From a virus, in the IMG/VR virus record IMGVR_UViG_3300049893_000724, positions 120,460 to 184,459 of that record: a DNA stretch of 64,000 nt; one strand, written 5' to 3'. How positions within the stretch are numbered: the first letter of the stretch is position 1; each line of letters opens with the position of its first letter. The translations under genes and the position numbers were made by a program. This document shows positions 29,704-37,176 of this stretch, piece by piece. The notes beneath the pieces are model-generated. The model saw only the letters and a list, made by a program, of their open reading frames with translations. It did not search any database and was not told where the DNA came from.

Positions 29704-31629
29704 TTATAATCTTACTAAATTCCCGTTTGTGTAACTTGATGATACAATGTAGTTTGATGCTGAAGGGTCTAATCCAGAGGAAATTTCATCGATGACCATT
29801 TCAAAATTACTCTTACTAATATCTAGTTGCAAATATAAATCCTGTAATCCAATCACATCATTTGACTTTGGAGTTGCAGATATCTCAATGATTGGTTGGC
29901 CGTTTCTTTGTTTTGCAGAAGTAACAATAACTGGATTAAGTGTGATAATACCAGATTTGTAGTTGATTGAACCAACATTCCTTCTTAAAATTGTTGGTGT
30001 TGTTGAATTTGCACTCGGAACATTAAAGAAGAAGATAGAACCAGTCACTCTATCCGTGTTTGGAATGTCTGCCAAATAAACATCTTGGGAAATTCCACTA
30101 ATTCTAAATGCAGTAGATTTGATATTATAACCAGACATACTATTGATGTGAAATTCATTTCCAAATCCAATTGAATATTCTGCAAAACTATTCAAAGAGA
30201 CTCTAAGGTCTCTTCGAATTTGAATTTTTGTAATATTTGAAGTTACTGATTCGTGACTGTCATCAATAATCTTTAAAAACTTACTGTACTTAAATCTTGC
30301 GCCGTACTTGTTCAATTCAGTTGATTCTGCATACTTATTTGCATTTGATTGAACAACACTTGAAACGTAAGATGCACTTGGAGCAAGATTTGTATTATAA
30401 TATACCTTTGAATCTGTCTCAATATAAAGATATTTAAGATCTAAAATTTCTGGAACAATTCCTGCAACAGAATATTTTTTAAGTTTGAGTTTAATATTCT
30501 CTTTGACAAGATTTGAGAGAAAATCTCCACTTCTTGGTTTAATACTGATGAATACTTTTCCATATTGTGGTGGAACCAATTCTTCTCCACCAAAAACTGA
30601 TATTGATTCTGTTTCTGGATAAATTTTTGATGGAATTAAAGTTTCATAGTCATTTGCAGTGACTGCTCTGTTCTGAGAGGAATAAATTCTTGGCGCATAT
30701 TTTTTAATCGATTCTACAGATTCAATATTTTCTCCACCAGAAGATATTAATCCAGTTGTGAGTAAAGAAATACCAGAAGTTACTGTATATTCTGTGGAAT
30801 TTCTTGTATAAACAATTCTTCCAGAATATGTGAATTGGCTGACCCCATTTGCAGAGTCGCCATTTGTTGTAATATAAGAAACTTCAATATAATTTCCGTC
30901 TTGCAGTGCTTTACCAAATACATTATCGCCAAAAATCAATTCATATCTCTCATCTTCAATTTCTTGCAGGAAATAAACTTCAGATTCCTTATCAATTTCA
31001 AAAAGACTATCTTGTTGGTTATATTTTACAGAAACTGTTGATTGTTGATTATTTTTTACGATTGTGGAGATTAGATTTGTATCGATGCCAGAGTTTGGTA
31101 AAATAAACCTTTGATTTGGATTGCGAGATGTGTAAGTAAAGTTGGAAGTTAATAAAATTCCTTCAAAAATTGCAATATCATTGAATTCTGCAATGTTATC
31201 ATAAACAGGAACAGTAATATCTTCTAAGATTGAAAAAACAAAAGACTGATTTCCGAATGTTCCAGAGGTGCTTGCAATTGGCCCTTTCTTAAGAGTTAGC
31301 GATACTGGTGCTGGAGTGATATTTGAACAATCTACAAAAAAACTTACTGTAGCTTTTGCTGCTTTCTTTGATCTTGGCACATATCCAATGTTTCTTGCGA
31401 GTGCAACGACATTTTCTCTTAATGTTGCACTATCAATAAACACTTCATTTGCAACCATATTTGCATTATATGAAGTGATGTAGGTATTGTATGCCAGAAC
31501 ATCAAGAATCGTTGAAAGGTTAGACCCTTCAAAGTCATAGTCAGTGAAGTTTGAGTTTGACTTAAGATAATCCCTAAGTGTTGTTTTAATCTGGTCGAAA
31601 TCCAGATTTGTAAAGTTTACTAGTGGCAT
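29704..31629 (-). CDS. 6: Baseplate wedge protein gp6
   Basis: A 641-residue protein (T4 gp6: 660) that ties the wedges into the inner baseplate ring and drives the hexagon-to-star change. The N-terminus (NFTNLDFDQIKTTLRDYLKS, then GSNLSTILDVLAYNTYITSYN) and the VALARNIGYVPRSKKAAKA segment are classical gp6/J-type baseplate motifs. The ATG abuts the gp25 stop with no gap. Five bases separate it from the gp7-position gene. Confidence 0.95.
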   Translation of the reverse strand: MPLVNFTNLDFDQIKTTLRDYLKSNSNFTDYDFEGSNLSTILDVLAYNTYITSYNANMVANEVFIDSATLRENVVALARNIGYVPRSKKAAKATVSFFVDCSNITPAPVSLTLKKGPIASTSGTFGNQSFVFSILEDITVPVYDNIAEFNDIAIFEGILLTSNFTYTSRNPNQRFILPNSGIDTNLISTIVKNNQQSTVSVKYNQQDSLFEIDKESEVYFLQEIEDERYELIFGDNVFGKALQDGNYIEVSYITTNGDSANGVSQFTYSGRIVYTRNSTEYTVTSGISLLTTGLISSGGENIESVESIKKYAPRIYSSQNRAVTANDYETLIPSKIYPETESISVFGGEELVPPQYGKVFISIKPRSGDFLSNLVKENIKLKLKKYSVAGIVPEILDLKYLYIETDSKVYYNTNLAPSASYVSSVVQSNANKYAESTELNKYGARFKYSKFLKIIDDSHESVTSNITKIQIRRDLRVSLNSFAEYSIGFGNEFHINSMSGYNIKSTAFRISGISQDVYLADIPNTDRVTGSIFFFNVPSANSTTPTILRRNVGSINYKSGIITLNPVIVTSAKQRNGQPIIEISATPKSNDVIGLQDLYLQLDISKSNFEMVIDEISSGLDPSASNYIVSSSYTNGNLVRL

Positions 31630-32031
31630 TTACCTTGTAGGTTGCAATACAAATTGTAATTGTTGAGCAGGAACGTCTGCTCCAATAATGTTATAAACGA
31701 TAACAGCATCAAAAGAACCATTATCATAGTCCGGATAAACATCAACGCTGATCAATTGAACTCTTGGCTCATAATTACGAATTGAATTACGAATTTCATC
31801 GGCAATTGTTGATGCGGAAATTTCATCAATGTTTTCAAACAAACTCTGAGAGATTCTAGAACCAAAGTTTTCATTAAAAAACTTCTCTCCAGGCACAGTA
31901 AACACAATATTACGAATAGAACGAGAGATTGCAGTTTCATTCTTAAGGGCAATCAGGTCACTATTCAGGGGATTAACCTGAAATGACATACTAATATCTT
32001 TAAAACCCTGACTTACCCTTTCGAGTGGCAT
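31630..32031 (-). CDS. 25: Baseplate wedge protein gp25 (lysozyme-like fold)
   Basis: 133 residues, almost exactly T4 gp25 (132). It nucleates the sheath at the baseplate. The line IRNIVFTVPGEKFFNENFGS and the later EPRVQLISVDVYPD are hallmark gp25/gpW-type motifs. It begins the visible baseplate operon and has an AATAAATA late box 20 bases upstream. Confidence 0.95.
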   Translation of the reverse strand: MPLERVSQGFKDISMSFQVNPLNSDLIALKNETAISRSIRNIVFTVPGEKFFNENFGSRISQSLFENIDEISASTIADEIRNSIRNYEPRVQLISVDVYPDYDNGSFDAVIVYNIIGADVPAQQLQFVLQPTR

Positions 32032-32051
32032 TAGATATGATAATTCTGTCT

Positions 32052-32059
32052 TATTTATT
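32052..32059 (-). promoter_or_regulatory. T4-like late promoter box for gp25
   Basis: AATAAATA on the minus strand, 20 bases upstream of the gp25 ATG, at the stop of the preceding 84-residue gene. It is placed to start the gp25-gp6-gp7 late transcript. Confidence 0.6.
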
Positions 32060-32312
32060 ATGAATTTTTAGACTCATAAATGGGTTCTGTTCCATATTCC
32101 CAATCATCATAGTCCTCATCATTACGAATTTTTGAGTGTATTTCGCTTTGGTGATAAAAATCGTGTTTTTTGGGTGTTAATTCGTCATTTGCAATCTCAC
32201 GAAGCATTTTTTGCTTCTCTACTTTTGAATCCCAACCATATTCACTTGCCAAATACTGAGTTCCCCACTCATTTTTCATAAAATTTTCATCTTTATCGAC
32301 TTGTTTGGTCAT
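32058..32312 (-). CDS. Small charged protein, unknown function
   Basis: 84 residues, very rich in Asp, Glu and Lys (MTKQVDKDENFMKNEWGTQ, then NDEDYDDWEYGTEP). No membrane segment or catalytic motif. It overlaps the end of the 223-residue gene by 20 bases. Its stop lies in the gp25 late box. Confidence 0.75.
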   Translation of the reverse strand: MTKQVDKDENFMKNEWGTQYLASEYGWDSKVEKQKMLREIANDELTPKKHDFYHQSEIHSKIRNDEDYDDWEYGTEPIYESKNS

Positions 32313-32964
32313 TGTTTTGCTCCTGATTTGTTAAATCAGAACTTTTTACGGGGTTGCTATCCCGAGTATCAATGTAAAATCCTTGTCTTAGGTAATCTTG
32401 GTCATCAATAAAGAACAAATTATCTATTTTTTGAATATTTTGCCCCTTCCAGACTGGTATTGCAACAGAATTTCCATAACGAAAGTCTGGATTTCTTCGA
32501 AAATGTACTTCAATGAGTTTATCACCAATAAATTCACAGTTTATCCACTCATAATTACCTTTTAATGAGTCTAAAATTGAAGGAAATTCAATTTTTGTGT
32601 CAATTTTAGACCATTTTTTCCATTTATACAATGGATCATGATTATCTCTTTCACCCAAAACTACTAATTCTGCTTCTCGACAGTGAAAATCAACGCTGAT
32701 ATGTTCTCCCTCAAAGATCTCACACCAAAATTCTGCAGGATGTAAATCATCAGTGTACTTATCAATCCATTTTATACGAGAAAATCGTCCCATTCCAAGT
32801 AGATTAATACAAGGACGGACGATATAATGACCTGAATGTGGAACGGAGCACCCTGTAGGACCACACAGATGCCCTAGACGATGATTTAAAATTAACTTGT
32901 TATAAACCCAAAGATCTTCTAAATGAATTGATTTCCATTCATCTGTTGGGTCTGAGTAATACAT
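32293..32964 (-). CDS. ATP-grasp-like cyanophage protein (tentative)
   Basis: 223 residues. The segments RPCINLLGMGRFSR, AEFWCEIFEGEHISVDF and NCEFIGDKLIEVHFRRNPDF look like ATP-grasp core strands. In that fold a Glu/Asn/Arg cluster binds Mg-ATP. The GHLCGPTGCSVPHSGHYIVRP region near residues 30-52 is Gly/Pro rich. I do not recall an experimentally defined member, so the call rests on pattern only. It overlaps both neighbours (46 and 20 bases) and lies near a glycosyltransferase gene. Confidence 0.72.
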   Translation of the reverse strand: MYYSDPTDEWKSIHLEDLWVYNKLILNHRLGHLCGPTGCSVPHSGHYIVRPCINLLGMGRFSRIKWIDKYTDDLHPAEFWCEIFEGEHISVDFHCREAELVVLGERDNHDPLYKWKKWSKIDTKIEFPSILDSLKGNYEWINCEFIGDKLIEVHFRRNPDFRYGNSVAIPVWKGQNIQKIDNLFFIDDQDYLRQGFYIDTRDSNPVKSSDLTNQEQNNDQTSR

Positions 32965-33170
32965 GTATGAATTCCAGATACATGATTTCGATGAAGAGTA
33001 TAATTCTTCTGAATACGAATATCAGAATTTTTAAAAGTCCAACACTCTCCACTATTATCTAGGAACACGACCCATTCAAGATCATGTTCTTGAGAACGAT
33101 CAATCATAAAAAAAGCCCAACCATTACCCTTGGGAGTAATGACTGGGATTTGAGGATTAAGTTGAATCAC
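32919..33170 (-). CDS. Conserved small cyanophage protein, unknown function
   Basis: 83 residues starting at GTG. It contains NGWAFFMIDRSQEHDLEWVV and FLDNSGECWTFKNSDIRIQKNYT, a pattern I remember from many cyanophages but without known function. The GTG overlaps the stop of the 46-residue gene (GTGA). The last 15 codons overlap the next gene. Confidence 0.8.
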   Translation of the reverse strand: MIQLNPQIPVITPKGNGWAFFMIDRSQEHDLEWVVFLDNSGECWTFKNSDIRIQKNYTLHRNHVSGIHTCITQTQQMNGNQFI

Positions 33171-33307
33171 CGACCTTGACCGCGATATCTTTTCTTACGA
33201 CCATTTCGAGAGGTCGCACTCAGTAATGTACGAGCCGAGCGTCCCTGACGAGTTTTCTTTGGTGCTCCAGGTTGAAAAATAGTCTTATTCGATCCACCTT
33301 TAGCCAT
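33167..33307 (-). CDS. Very basic 46-residue protein
   Basis: Starts MAKGGSNKTIFQPGAPKK and is about one third Lys/Arg with no acidic residue. It is probably nucleic acid binding. It overlaps the upstream gene by 8 bases and the downstream GTG by 3. An AGGAAAT-type leader precedes the ATG. Confidence 0.8.
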   Translation of the reverse strand: MAKGGSNKTIFQPGAPKKTRQGRSARTLLSATSRNGRKKRYRGQGR

Positions 33308-33452
33308 AAATTTCCTCCAGTTCTAAATCATTTGGGTTAATGTCTTCTCCCGAGTAAAAACGCTCAGAGAAGTCTTGAAGAATCTCACTACATTCCTCTG
33401 CAGTGAGATTCGCATAAATTTTACGTCCTTTATAGAGTACGTTATAATTCAT
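33300..33452 (-). CDS. Small acidic protein, unknown function
   Basis: 50 residues (MNYNVLYKGRKIYANLTAEECSEILQDF, written here in part, followed by an acidic tail ending ELEEIYG). It has a beta-hairpin-like start and one helix. The ATG shares a base with the glycosyltransferase stop (TGATG), and a GGAGGAAAT string near its end provides the ribosome site for the next gene. Confidence 0.78.
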   Translation of the reverse strand: MNYNVLYKGRKIYANLTAEECSEILQDFSERFYSGEDINPNDLELEEIYG

Positions 33453-34216
33453 CAGATAATGCGAGTTTTTTCATGTCCCACTCTGATACGAGGGTCGCAC
33501 CAGATTTCGAAACCTGCATCCTTTGCATCCAGACAGAATGAAACATCCTCACCACACATATCCTGGACATTGCCAGATTCAAAGACTTGCATCTTTGGAG
33601 CAAACCAAGGATATTCGAGATTCTCAAAGACGCCCTTCTTAATCAGCACCCAACCAAAGCCAGTGTAATCAACTGTGAAAGGCTTTCTGCGCTTCTGAAT
33701 AGACTCAACGGTTTCGTGGTTCATGACTCCACCATTCTTGCGGAAGTCATCTTCTTCCAACCAGTGTGCGACAGAGGTTGTGTGTCCATCTTCTGTTGCA
33801 TACCAACCAGCAGTGATTTCACGCTCAGTACCATCTTCACTCAGAGAAAGATCACAGAGCTGCCAGAACTTGTTTGTATCAAAGACAATATCCGAGTCAA
33901 TCCAAAGTTGATAATCATACTCCAGTTTTCCATCCCAAGGAATTTGCTTAGGACCACGGAGAACATTTGCACCTAGACACTTACAACGTGCAAAGTTAAC
34001 CATCGAAGAGTAATCCTGTGAAATCTGAATACTCATTCCATTCTGTACCATATCAAAGCACAGTTGTACAAAGTTCTTCAGAAAGATAAAAGAACATCCA
34101 CGACCAGGAAGACAGAATACAATACTCTTCCCACGCATCCTTTCTTTGATTGCATCAATATCCCATTCTTGTTTTGGAGTTGGTGCAGTTGCTTTAACAG
34201 TAAATCCTTTTGCCAT
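33452..34216 (-). CDS. GT-A type glycosyltransferase-like protein
   Basis: 254 residues. SIVFCLPGRGCSF (31-43) is the first strand, DSD (107-109, in LWIDSDIVF) is the metal-binding DxD motif, and GEDVSFCLDAKDAG (about 222-235) is the ED acceptor motif before the closing WCDPRIRVGHEK. These are classical GT-A family features. The substrate is unknown; sugar transfer to phage DNA, virion protein or host polysaccharide are all possible. A sigma70-type promoter at 34241-34270 lies just upstream, giving a leader of about 18 bases. Confidence 0.83.
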   Translation of the reverse strand: MAKGFTVKATAPTPKQEWDIDAIKERMRGKSIVFCLPGRGCSFIFLKNFVQLCFDMVQNGMSIQISQDYSSMVNFARCKCLGANVLRGPKQIPWDGKLEYDYQLWIDSDIVFDTNKFWQLCDLSLSEDGTEREITAGWYATEDGHTTSVAHWLEEDDFRKNGGVMNHETVESIQKRRKPFTVDYTGFGWVLIKKGVFENLEYPWFAPKMQVFESGNVQDMCGEDVSFCLDAKDAGFEIWCDPRIRVGHEKTRII

Positions 34217-34240
34217 AAGAGAAATAAACCTTCAATGTCA

Positions 34241-34270
34241 ATTTTATCAGTCTATATATGCTTTTGTCAA
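34241..34270 (-). promoter_or_regulatory. Sigma70-type promoter for the glycosyltransferase gene
   Basis: TTGACA (34265-34270), 18-base spacer, TAAAAT (34241-34246), read leftward. Transcription would begin near 34234, about 18 bases before the ATG at 34216. Confidence 0.65.
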
Positions 34271-34498
34271 TTAGTAAGAAGGACTCCCGATTGGATCATT
34301 TGACTTATCTCCACCGCCCCCTCCACTACCTGCAGAGAGTTCAATGTAGTTTAAATCATCTACTGTATAATCAGTCTTCATGACTCCAACCATTCGATGT
34401 AAAGTATTCCAAGTATTATGAAATTCTTCTTCTTTTAATGAATGAAATAAACACCGATCCTTTGCATAAATGTGATATACTTTTTCTACTGCAGTCAT
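34271..34498 (-). CDS. Small conserved protein with Gly-rich tail
   Basis: 75 residues. The folded part MTAVEKVYHIYAKDRCLF...WNTLHRMVGVM is followed by DDLNYIELSAGSGGGGGDKSNDPIGSPSY, a flexible Gly/Ser tail. I recall similar proteins in cyanophages without function. The leader has TTCCGGAG about 10 bases before the ATG. Confidence 0.78.
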   Translation of the reverse strand: MTAVEKVYHIYAKDRCLFHSLKEEEFHNTWNTLHRMVGVMKTDYTVDDLNYIELSAGSGGGGGDKSNDPIGSPSY

Positions 34499-34530
34499 AA
34501 AAAATATCTCCGGAATTTTTTCTTTCAGTT

Positions 34531-34689
34531 TTATTTTGACACTGCATTATATATCAGCACTATGCAGAAACCCAGTGCGACAAAAAATGGGCGTGGATAA
34601 CGGATCATCCAGCCCGCTAATACAACTTTCCAAAATCCCCAGTAGGGCGACCTCCGATAATATCTGCGGGGGTTTATAGGACTAATCAT
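34531..34689 (-). CDS. 52-residue single-span membrane protein
   Basis: MISPINPRRYYRRSPYWGFW begins an Arg/Tyr-rich cytoplasmic head. A hydrophobic span follows (about residues 34-49, PFFVALGFCIVLIYNA). The positive-inside rule puts the N-terminus in the cytoplasm. The leader TTTCCGGAAG resembles that of the next gene. Such a small membrane protein could act on host membrane functions; function is unknown. Confidence 0.75.
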   Translation of the reverse strand: MISPINPRRYYRRSPYWGFWKVVLAGWMIRYPRPFFVALGFCIVLIYNAVSK

Positions 34690-34909
34690 ACTTCCGGAAA
34701 TTTTTTATGAGTGTGATATTTCGAGGTCGATTTGTCACCTCTGTAGGTTAGGGTAGTTTGGGTTTTTTAATAAGGGGGGCGCCTTTAAGAACGCAACGCC
34801 GCCGCGGCGCTATAAGAATCGGCGGCAATTAACTGCCGATTCACTATATCACCAAGTATAACACTGCTGCCCCACGATGTCAACCGCAGGGCACACAGTA
34901 AGCATCACA
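34690..34909. other. GC-rich intergenic spacer with hairpins
   Basis: A 220-base gap without a gene. A perfect 8-base stem GAATCGGC/GCCGATTC with an 11-base loop occupies 34816-34842. A GC-only palindrome CGCCGCGGCG lies just left of it, followed by GGCGCC within a G-run near 34775-34790. A weaker GAGGT/ACCTC pair is near 34723-34739. The composition is very unlike the AT-rich neighbours. There is no long U tract, so this is not an ordinary terminator. Confidence 0.55.
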
Positions 34910-35080
34910 TTAGAACGCGATTTCCTCCAGAGTAGGAATACCAATCACCTGCTCAATCACGGGCGATTCGATATAATCAAAACCACCAACTTGATCACTG
35001 GCGATTGCATCCAGAATGGACATAATCTCGCTGCCAGTGTTACCTTGTGCCAGCAGAGAAAGCATCACGGACTTGGACAT
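34910..35080 (-). CDS. 56-residue conserved small protein
   Basis: MSKSVMLSLLAQGNTGSEIM begins a helix-turn-helix-sized protein with the line LDAIASDQVGGFDYIESPV. It ends TLEEIAF. I remember close relatives in cyanophage genomes; no function is known to me. It is the last gene before the GC-rich spacer. Confidence 0.78.
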   Translation of the reverse strand: MSKSVMLSLLAQGNTGSEIMSILDAIASDQVGGFDYIESPVIEQVIGIPTLEEIAF

Positions 35081-35159
35081 AATAACGAAGGAAAGTGTTA
35101 GAAACTGTGTGGTTGGTGAGTGTCTTTATAAGGGCGCATCTCATTCCCCTTTGTTGATA

Positions 35160-35321
35160 TCAGACTGCTACATCTTCAGGCAGCAGATTTACAATGGCAT
35201 CCACACCAGCGATATGCAGAGACTGTACAAATACCATCGCTTGATTGATAGTGGGGAACTCTACAGTACGCTCTACTTTGTCTTGAACGTTAGTGAAGGT
35301 GACAGTGCGAGCTTGTGTCAT
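35160..35321 (-). CDS. 53-residue conserved small protein
   Basis: MTQARTVTFTNVQDKVERTV, then FPTINQAMVFVQSLHIAGVD and an acidic end. The pattern beta-beta-helix suggests a tiny compact fold. Unknown function. Spacing to neighbours is about 40-80 bases, looser than elsewhere. Confidence 0.76.
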   Translation of the reverse strand: MTQARTVTFTNVQDKVERTVEFPTINQAMVFVQSLHIAGVDAIVNLLPEDVAV

Positions 35322-35357
35322 TTGAGTGTTAATGAAAGTGTGGTCAGTGAGTGTTAC

Positions 35358-35603
35358 TTAGAAGTCGAACACGTCGCTATCAATCTGGACAACATTTACA
35401 GCGGGGTCATTATAGCGAACCCCATCACCAGTTACTGCATCTGAACCAACGCAATCACAGAAGGTTTGATAATCACCACACTCTTGGGCGAGGTGATACA
35501 AACCCTCATCATTGTTGATCCAGAGAGCAACATTCCAGGTCTCATAATTCTCCCAACCGTTATACTCAGTATCGGTCAGATTTGCTTGGAAAGTGGTGCT
35601 CAC
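35358..35603 (-). CDS. 81-residue conserved phage protein (GTG start)
   Basis: The core NGWENYETWNVALWINNDEGLYHLA is a DUF7249-like pattern found in many phages. The frame is open into the upstream intergenic element, but GTG at 35601-35603 (MSTTFQAN) is chosen because the codons before it are the repeated element itself. The start lies about 22 bases after the TATAGT of repeat copy 1. Confidence 0.8.
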   Translation of the reverse strand: MSTTFQANLTDTEYNGWENYETWNVALWINNDEGLYHLAQECGDYQTFCDCVGSDAVTGDGVRYNDPAVNVVQIDSDVFDF

Positions 35604-35623
35604 TGTGTGTTGGTTCGTCCTTA

Positions 35624-35652
35624 CACTATAGAGACACTTTAAGTGGCTCAGT
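35624..35652 (-). repeat. Intergenic palindromic element, copy 1
   Basis: Core CACTTAAAGTG (35635-35645) flanked by ACTGAGCC on one side and TCTCTATAGT on the other, read leftward. The gene at 35603 starts about 21 bases downstream. See the first finding for the family. Confidence 0.85.
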
Positions 35653-35677
35653 AACACTCACTCAGCAACCCTGGGTG

Positions 35678-35851
35678 TTACCAACGATCAGGACAGCTGA
35701 GATCTTCGACATAAGCTTCGACACGCTCAGCTGGTTCCAATTTGAATAACTTCTCCCAGTCAATCTGATGTGGGTCGAAGTCAGGAAACGCGGAGATGTC
35801 CAGCGTGATTCTATAACGAACCTTCTGTGCTTGTTGATAGGCAACTGACAT
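35678..35851 (-). CDS. 57-residue conserved small protein
   Basis: MSVAYQQAQKVRYRITLDIS, then DPHQIDWEKLFKLEPAERVE. The start is set by a strong AAAGGAG ribosome site about 7 bases upstream; the frame continues further but without ribosome site support. Close relatives occur in cyanophages from memory. It has its own sigma70-type promoter. Confidence 0.82.
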   Translation of the reverse strand: MSVAYQQAQKVRYRITLDISAFPDFDPHQIDWEKLFKLEPAERVEAYVEDLSCPDRW

Positions 35852-35879
35852 AAGTGCGCTCCTTTGGTGTTCTTGAAAT

Positions 35880-35908
35880 AGTCTAAGATACCTGGGAATT
35901 ATTGTCAA
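35880..35908 (-). promoter_or_regulatory. Sigma70-type promoter, leftward
   Basis: TTGACA (35903-35908), 17-base spacer, TAGACT (35880-35885). The start site would be near 35873, giving a 22-base leader with AAAGGAG before the gene at 35851. A GATAAATA late-like box (35921-35928) lies just behind it. Confidence 0.7.
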
Positions 35909-35980
35909 CGTCCTGGGGAGTATTTATCGGCATCGGTGGATTTATGCGGGGGATCTGTGGGGATTTTGTGACGTTGGGGG

Positions 35981-36010
35981 TTGACGGATTTATGGCGGTC
36001 GTGTTATAAT
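35981..36010 (+). promoter_or_regulatory. Orphan plus-strand sigma70-type promoter
   Basis: TTGACG (35981-35986), 18-base spacer, perfect TATAAT (36005-36010). It reads rightward, against every gene in the window. No plus-strand gene follows, so a non-coding or antisense transcript is the likely product. Confidence 0.6.
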
Positions 36011-36201
36011 GCGTTCGCTAAGATCACAAGACTTCAGCACATTAAAAGCACACAAATACACCCACTAATTCTCAACAATACACCTAAATGATTCTCAATT
36101 ACTAACACTTATTGAGAATAAGATAAAACGTTCATTTATATTTTTAATTACATTTTTTAATTGATTTAATACGTTTTTAACCATAAATCAATCAAAAAGC
36201 A
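36011..36201. other. AT-rich intergenic region with two inverted repeats
   Basis: Part of a 380-base stretch without a gene (35852-36230). ATTCTCAAT (36091-36099) pairs with ATTGAGAAT (36111-36119), and ATTGATTTA (36160-36168) pairs with TAAATCAAT (36184-36192). No reading frame is convincing. These stems could end the orphan transcript or form a protein-binding or replication-related site. Confidence 0.5.
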
Positions 36202-36225
36202 TAAAAAAAGGGGGTGTAATCCCCT
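36202..36225 (-). terminator. Rho-independent terminator after the 45-residue gene
   Basis: On the minus strand AGGGG-loop-CCCCT is followed by seven T. It lies 6 bases past the stop of the gene at 36231-36368. Confidence 0.75.
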
Positions 36226-36230
36226 CTGAG

Positions 36231-36368
36231 TTAGTATGTCATAATAGATGCAATCGTACCTGCTCGTATATAGAAATCAACCATTCTTTCTGCTTCATTG
36301 TAGGTATTAAACCCTTGAAACTTCCACCCTTGAGAATAAGGACAGAACCAGCGAATCGTTGTTCTCAT
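36231..36368 (-). CDS. 45-residue small protein
   Basis: MRTTIRWFCPYSQGWKFQGF, then an amphipathic helix (NEAERMVDFYIRAG). Unknown function. It is the last gene of a unit closed by the terminator at 36202-36225. Confidence 0.72.
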   Translation of the reverse strand: MRTTIRWFCPYSQGWKFQGFNTYNEAERMVDFYIRAGTIASIMTY

Positions 36369-36383
36369 TGTGTTAAACTCCTA

Positions 36384-36602
36384 TCAGTTAAGTACACTTT
36401 CCACCATATCATTCACATAGTCTTCATCATAAAAGAGTGAAATCTCTTCGATCAGTTCATCTGGAGTTGAGCAACTTTCACGCAGATTCAGTTCAAGTTG
36501 TTCGCTTGCAAATTGTACCAAACTGTCGAGATCCATACCATCAACAATCTGCTCAATGTAGTTAGCAAGCAGTTTATCGTATTGGTCTTGAGTAAGTTCC
36601 AT
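36384..36602 (-). CDS. 72-residue acidic helical protein
   Basis: MELTQDQYDKLLANYIEQIV, very acidic (about one quarter Asp/Glu), all-helical by eye. It may be a DNA mimic or a regulator, but the sequence gives no specific hint. Spacing to both neighbours is about 15 bases. Confidence 0.76.
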   Translation of the reverse strand: MELTQDQYDKLLANYIEQIVDGMDLDSLVQFASEQLELNLRESCSTPDELIEEISLFYDEDYVNDMVESVLN

Positions 36603-36619
36603 TTTGTTTGTGTAATGTT

Positions 36620-36790
36620 TCAGGAATGAGAGTGAAGAATGTCTAGCATTTGTTGGTGAAACTTGTCTGCCTCACGAACCACATTTGCTGCCTCTGATAC
36701 ATCTTCAATCTCATACTTTGTCATCTCCAGAGAATGAATCACATTAGAGAGAAGGTCAGTCAGTGCCTCAACTTTTTGTGCGTCAGTCAT
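36620..36790 (-). CDS. 56-residue helical protein
   Basis: MTDAQKVEALTDLLSNVIHS, continuous helix with a coiled-coil centre. Two adjacent ATGs exist; the second (36790) is chosen because AAGGAG is 7 bases away, against 4 for the first. Unknown function. Confidence 0.78.
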   Translation of the reverse strand: MTDAQKVEALTDLLSNVIHSLEMTKYEIEDVSEAANVVREADKFHQQMLDILHSHS

Positions 36791-36807
36791 CATCAATCTC
36801 CTTATGT

Positions 36808-37122
36808 TCAGTTCAGACGCATACCAGAGAAGAAAGGAATTGGGGCACCTTGATAGTTAATGAACCACTGGCCTTTCTTCTGAAAGACATACTCATTGTC
36901 ACAGCCATGCACTTTCAAAATAGCATTGAGGCGGGACTTTGTGGTTGCTGATTGATAACCACCATCGAACAATTCAATCCAAGTTTCACCAATGCGGGCA
37001 ATCAGATTACCGTACAGAAACACATCAGAAACATTGGAAAAGTTGATGACTTCAGTATTATCTTTCTTCCAATCTTGTGATGCAGTGATGGCATCATTCA
37101 TTTGCTTTTCGATGACTCGCAT
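36808..37122 (-). CDS. 104-residue alpha/beta small protein
   Basis: The N-terminal helix is followed by beta strands (VFLYGNLIARIGETWIELFDGG) and the end VHGCDNEYVFQKKGQWFINY, which resembles small phage proteins of unknown role. The start follows repeat copy 2 by about 22 bases and has no clear ribosome site. Confidence 0.78.
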   Translation of the reverse strand: MRVIEKQMNDAITASQDWKKDNTEVINFSNVSDVFLYGNLIARIGETWIELFDGGYQSATTKSRLNAILKVHGCDNEYVFQKKGQWFINYQGAPIPFFSGMRLN

Positions 37123-37143
37123 TGTGAGAAGTGTTGTGCTTAT

Positions 37144-37171
37144 ACTACTGGTACACTTTAAGTGGCTCAGT
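37144..37171 (-). repeat. Intergenic palindromic element, copy 2
   Basis: Core at 37154-37164; the -10-like end reads CCAGTAGT rather than CCTATAGT. It is followed by GTATAAGCACAAC, a leader shared with copy 11. Confidence 0.85.
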
Positions 37172-37176
37172 AACTG

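Noticed and set aside
34690-34909. Possible tRNA in the GC-rich spacer.
   Set aside because: No cloverleaf, T-loop or CCA end can be drawn; only simple hairpins are present.
36011-36201. Classical replication origin with repeated initiator boxes.
   Set aside because: Two different inverted repeats exist but no repeated box family, so origin status is not supported.
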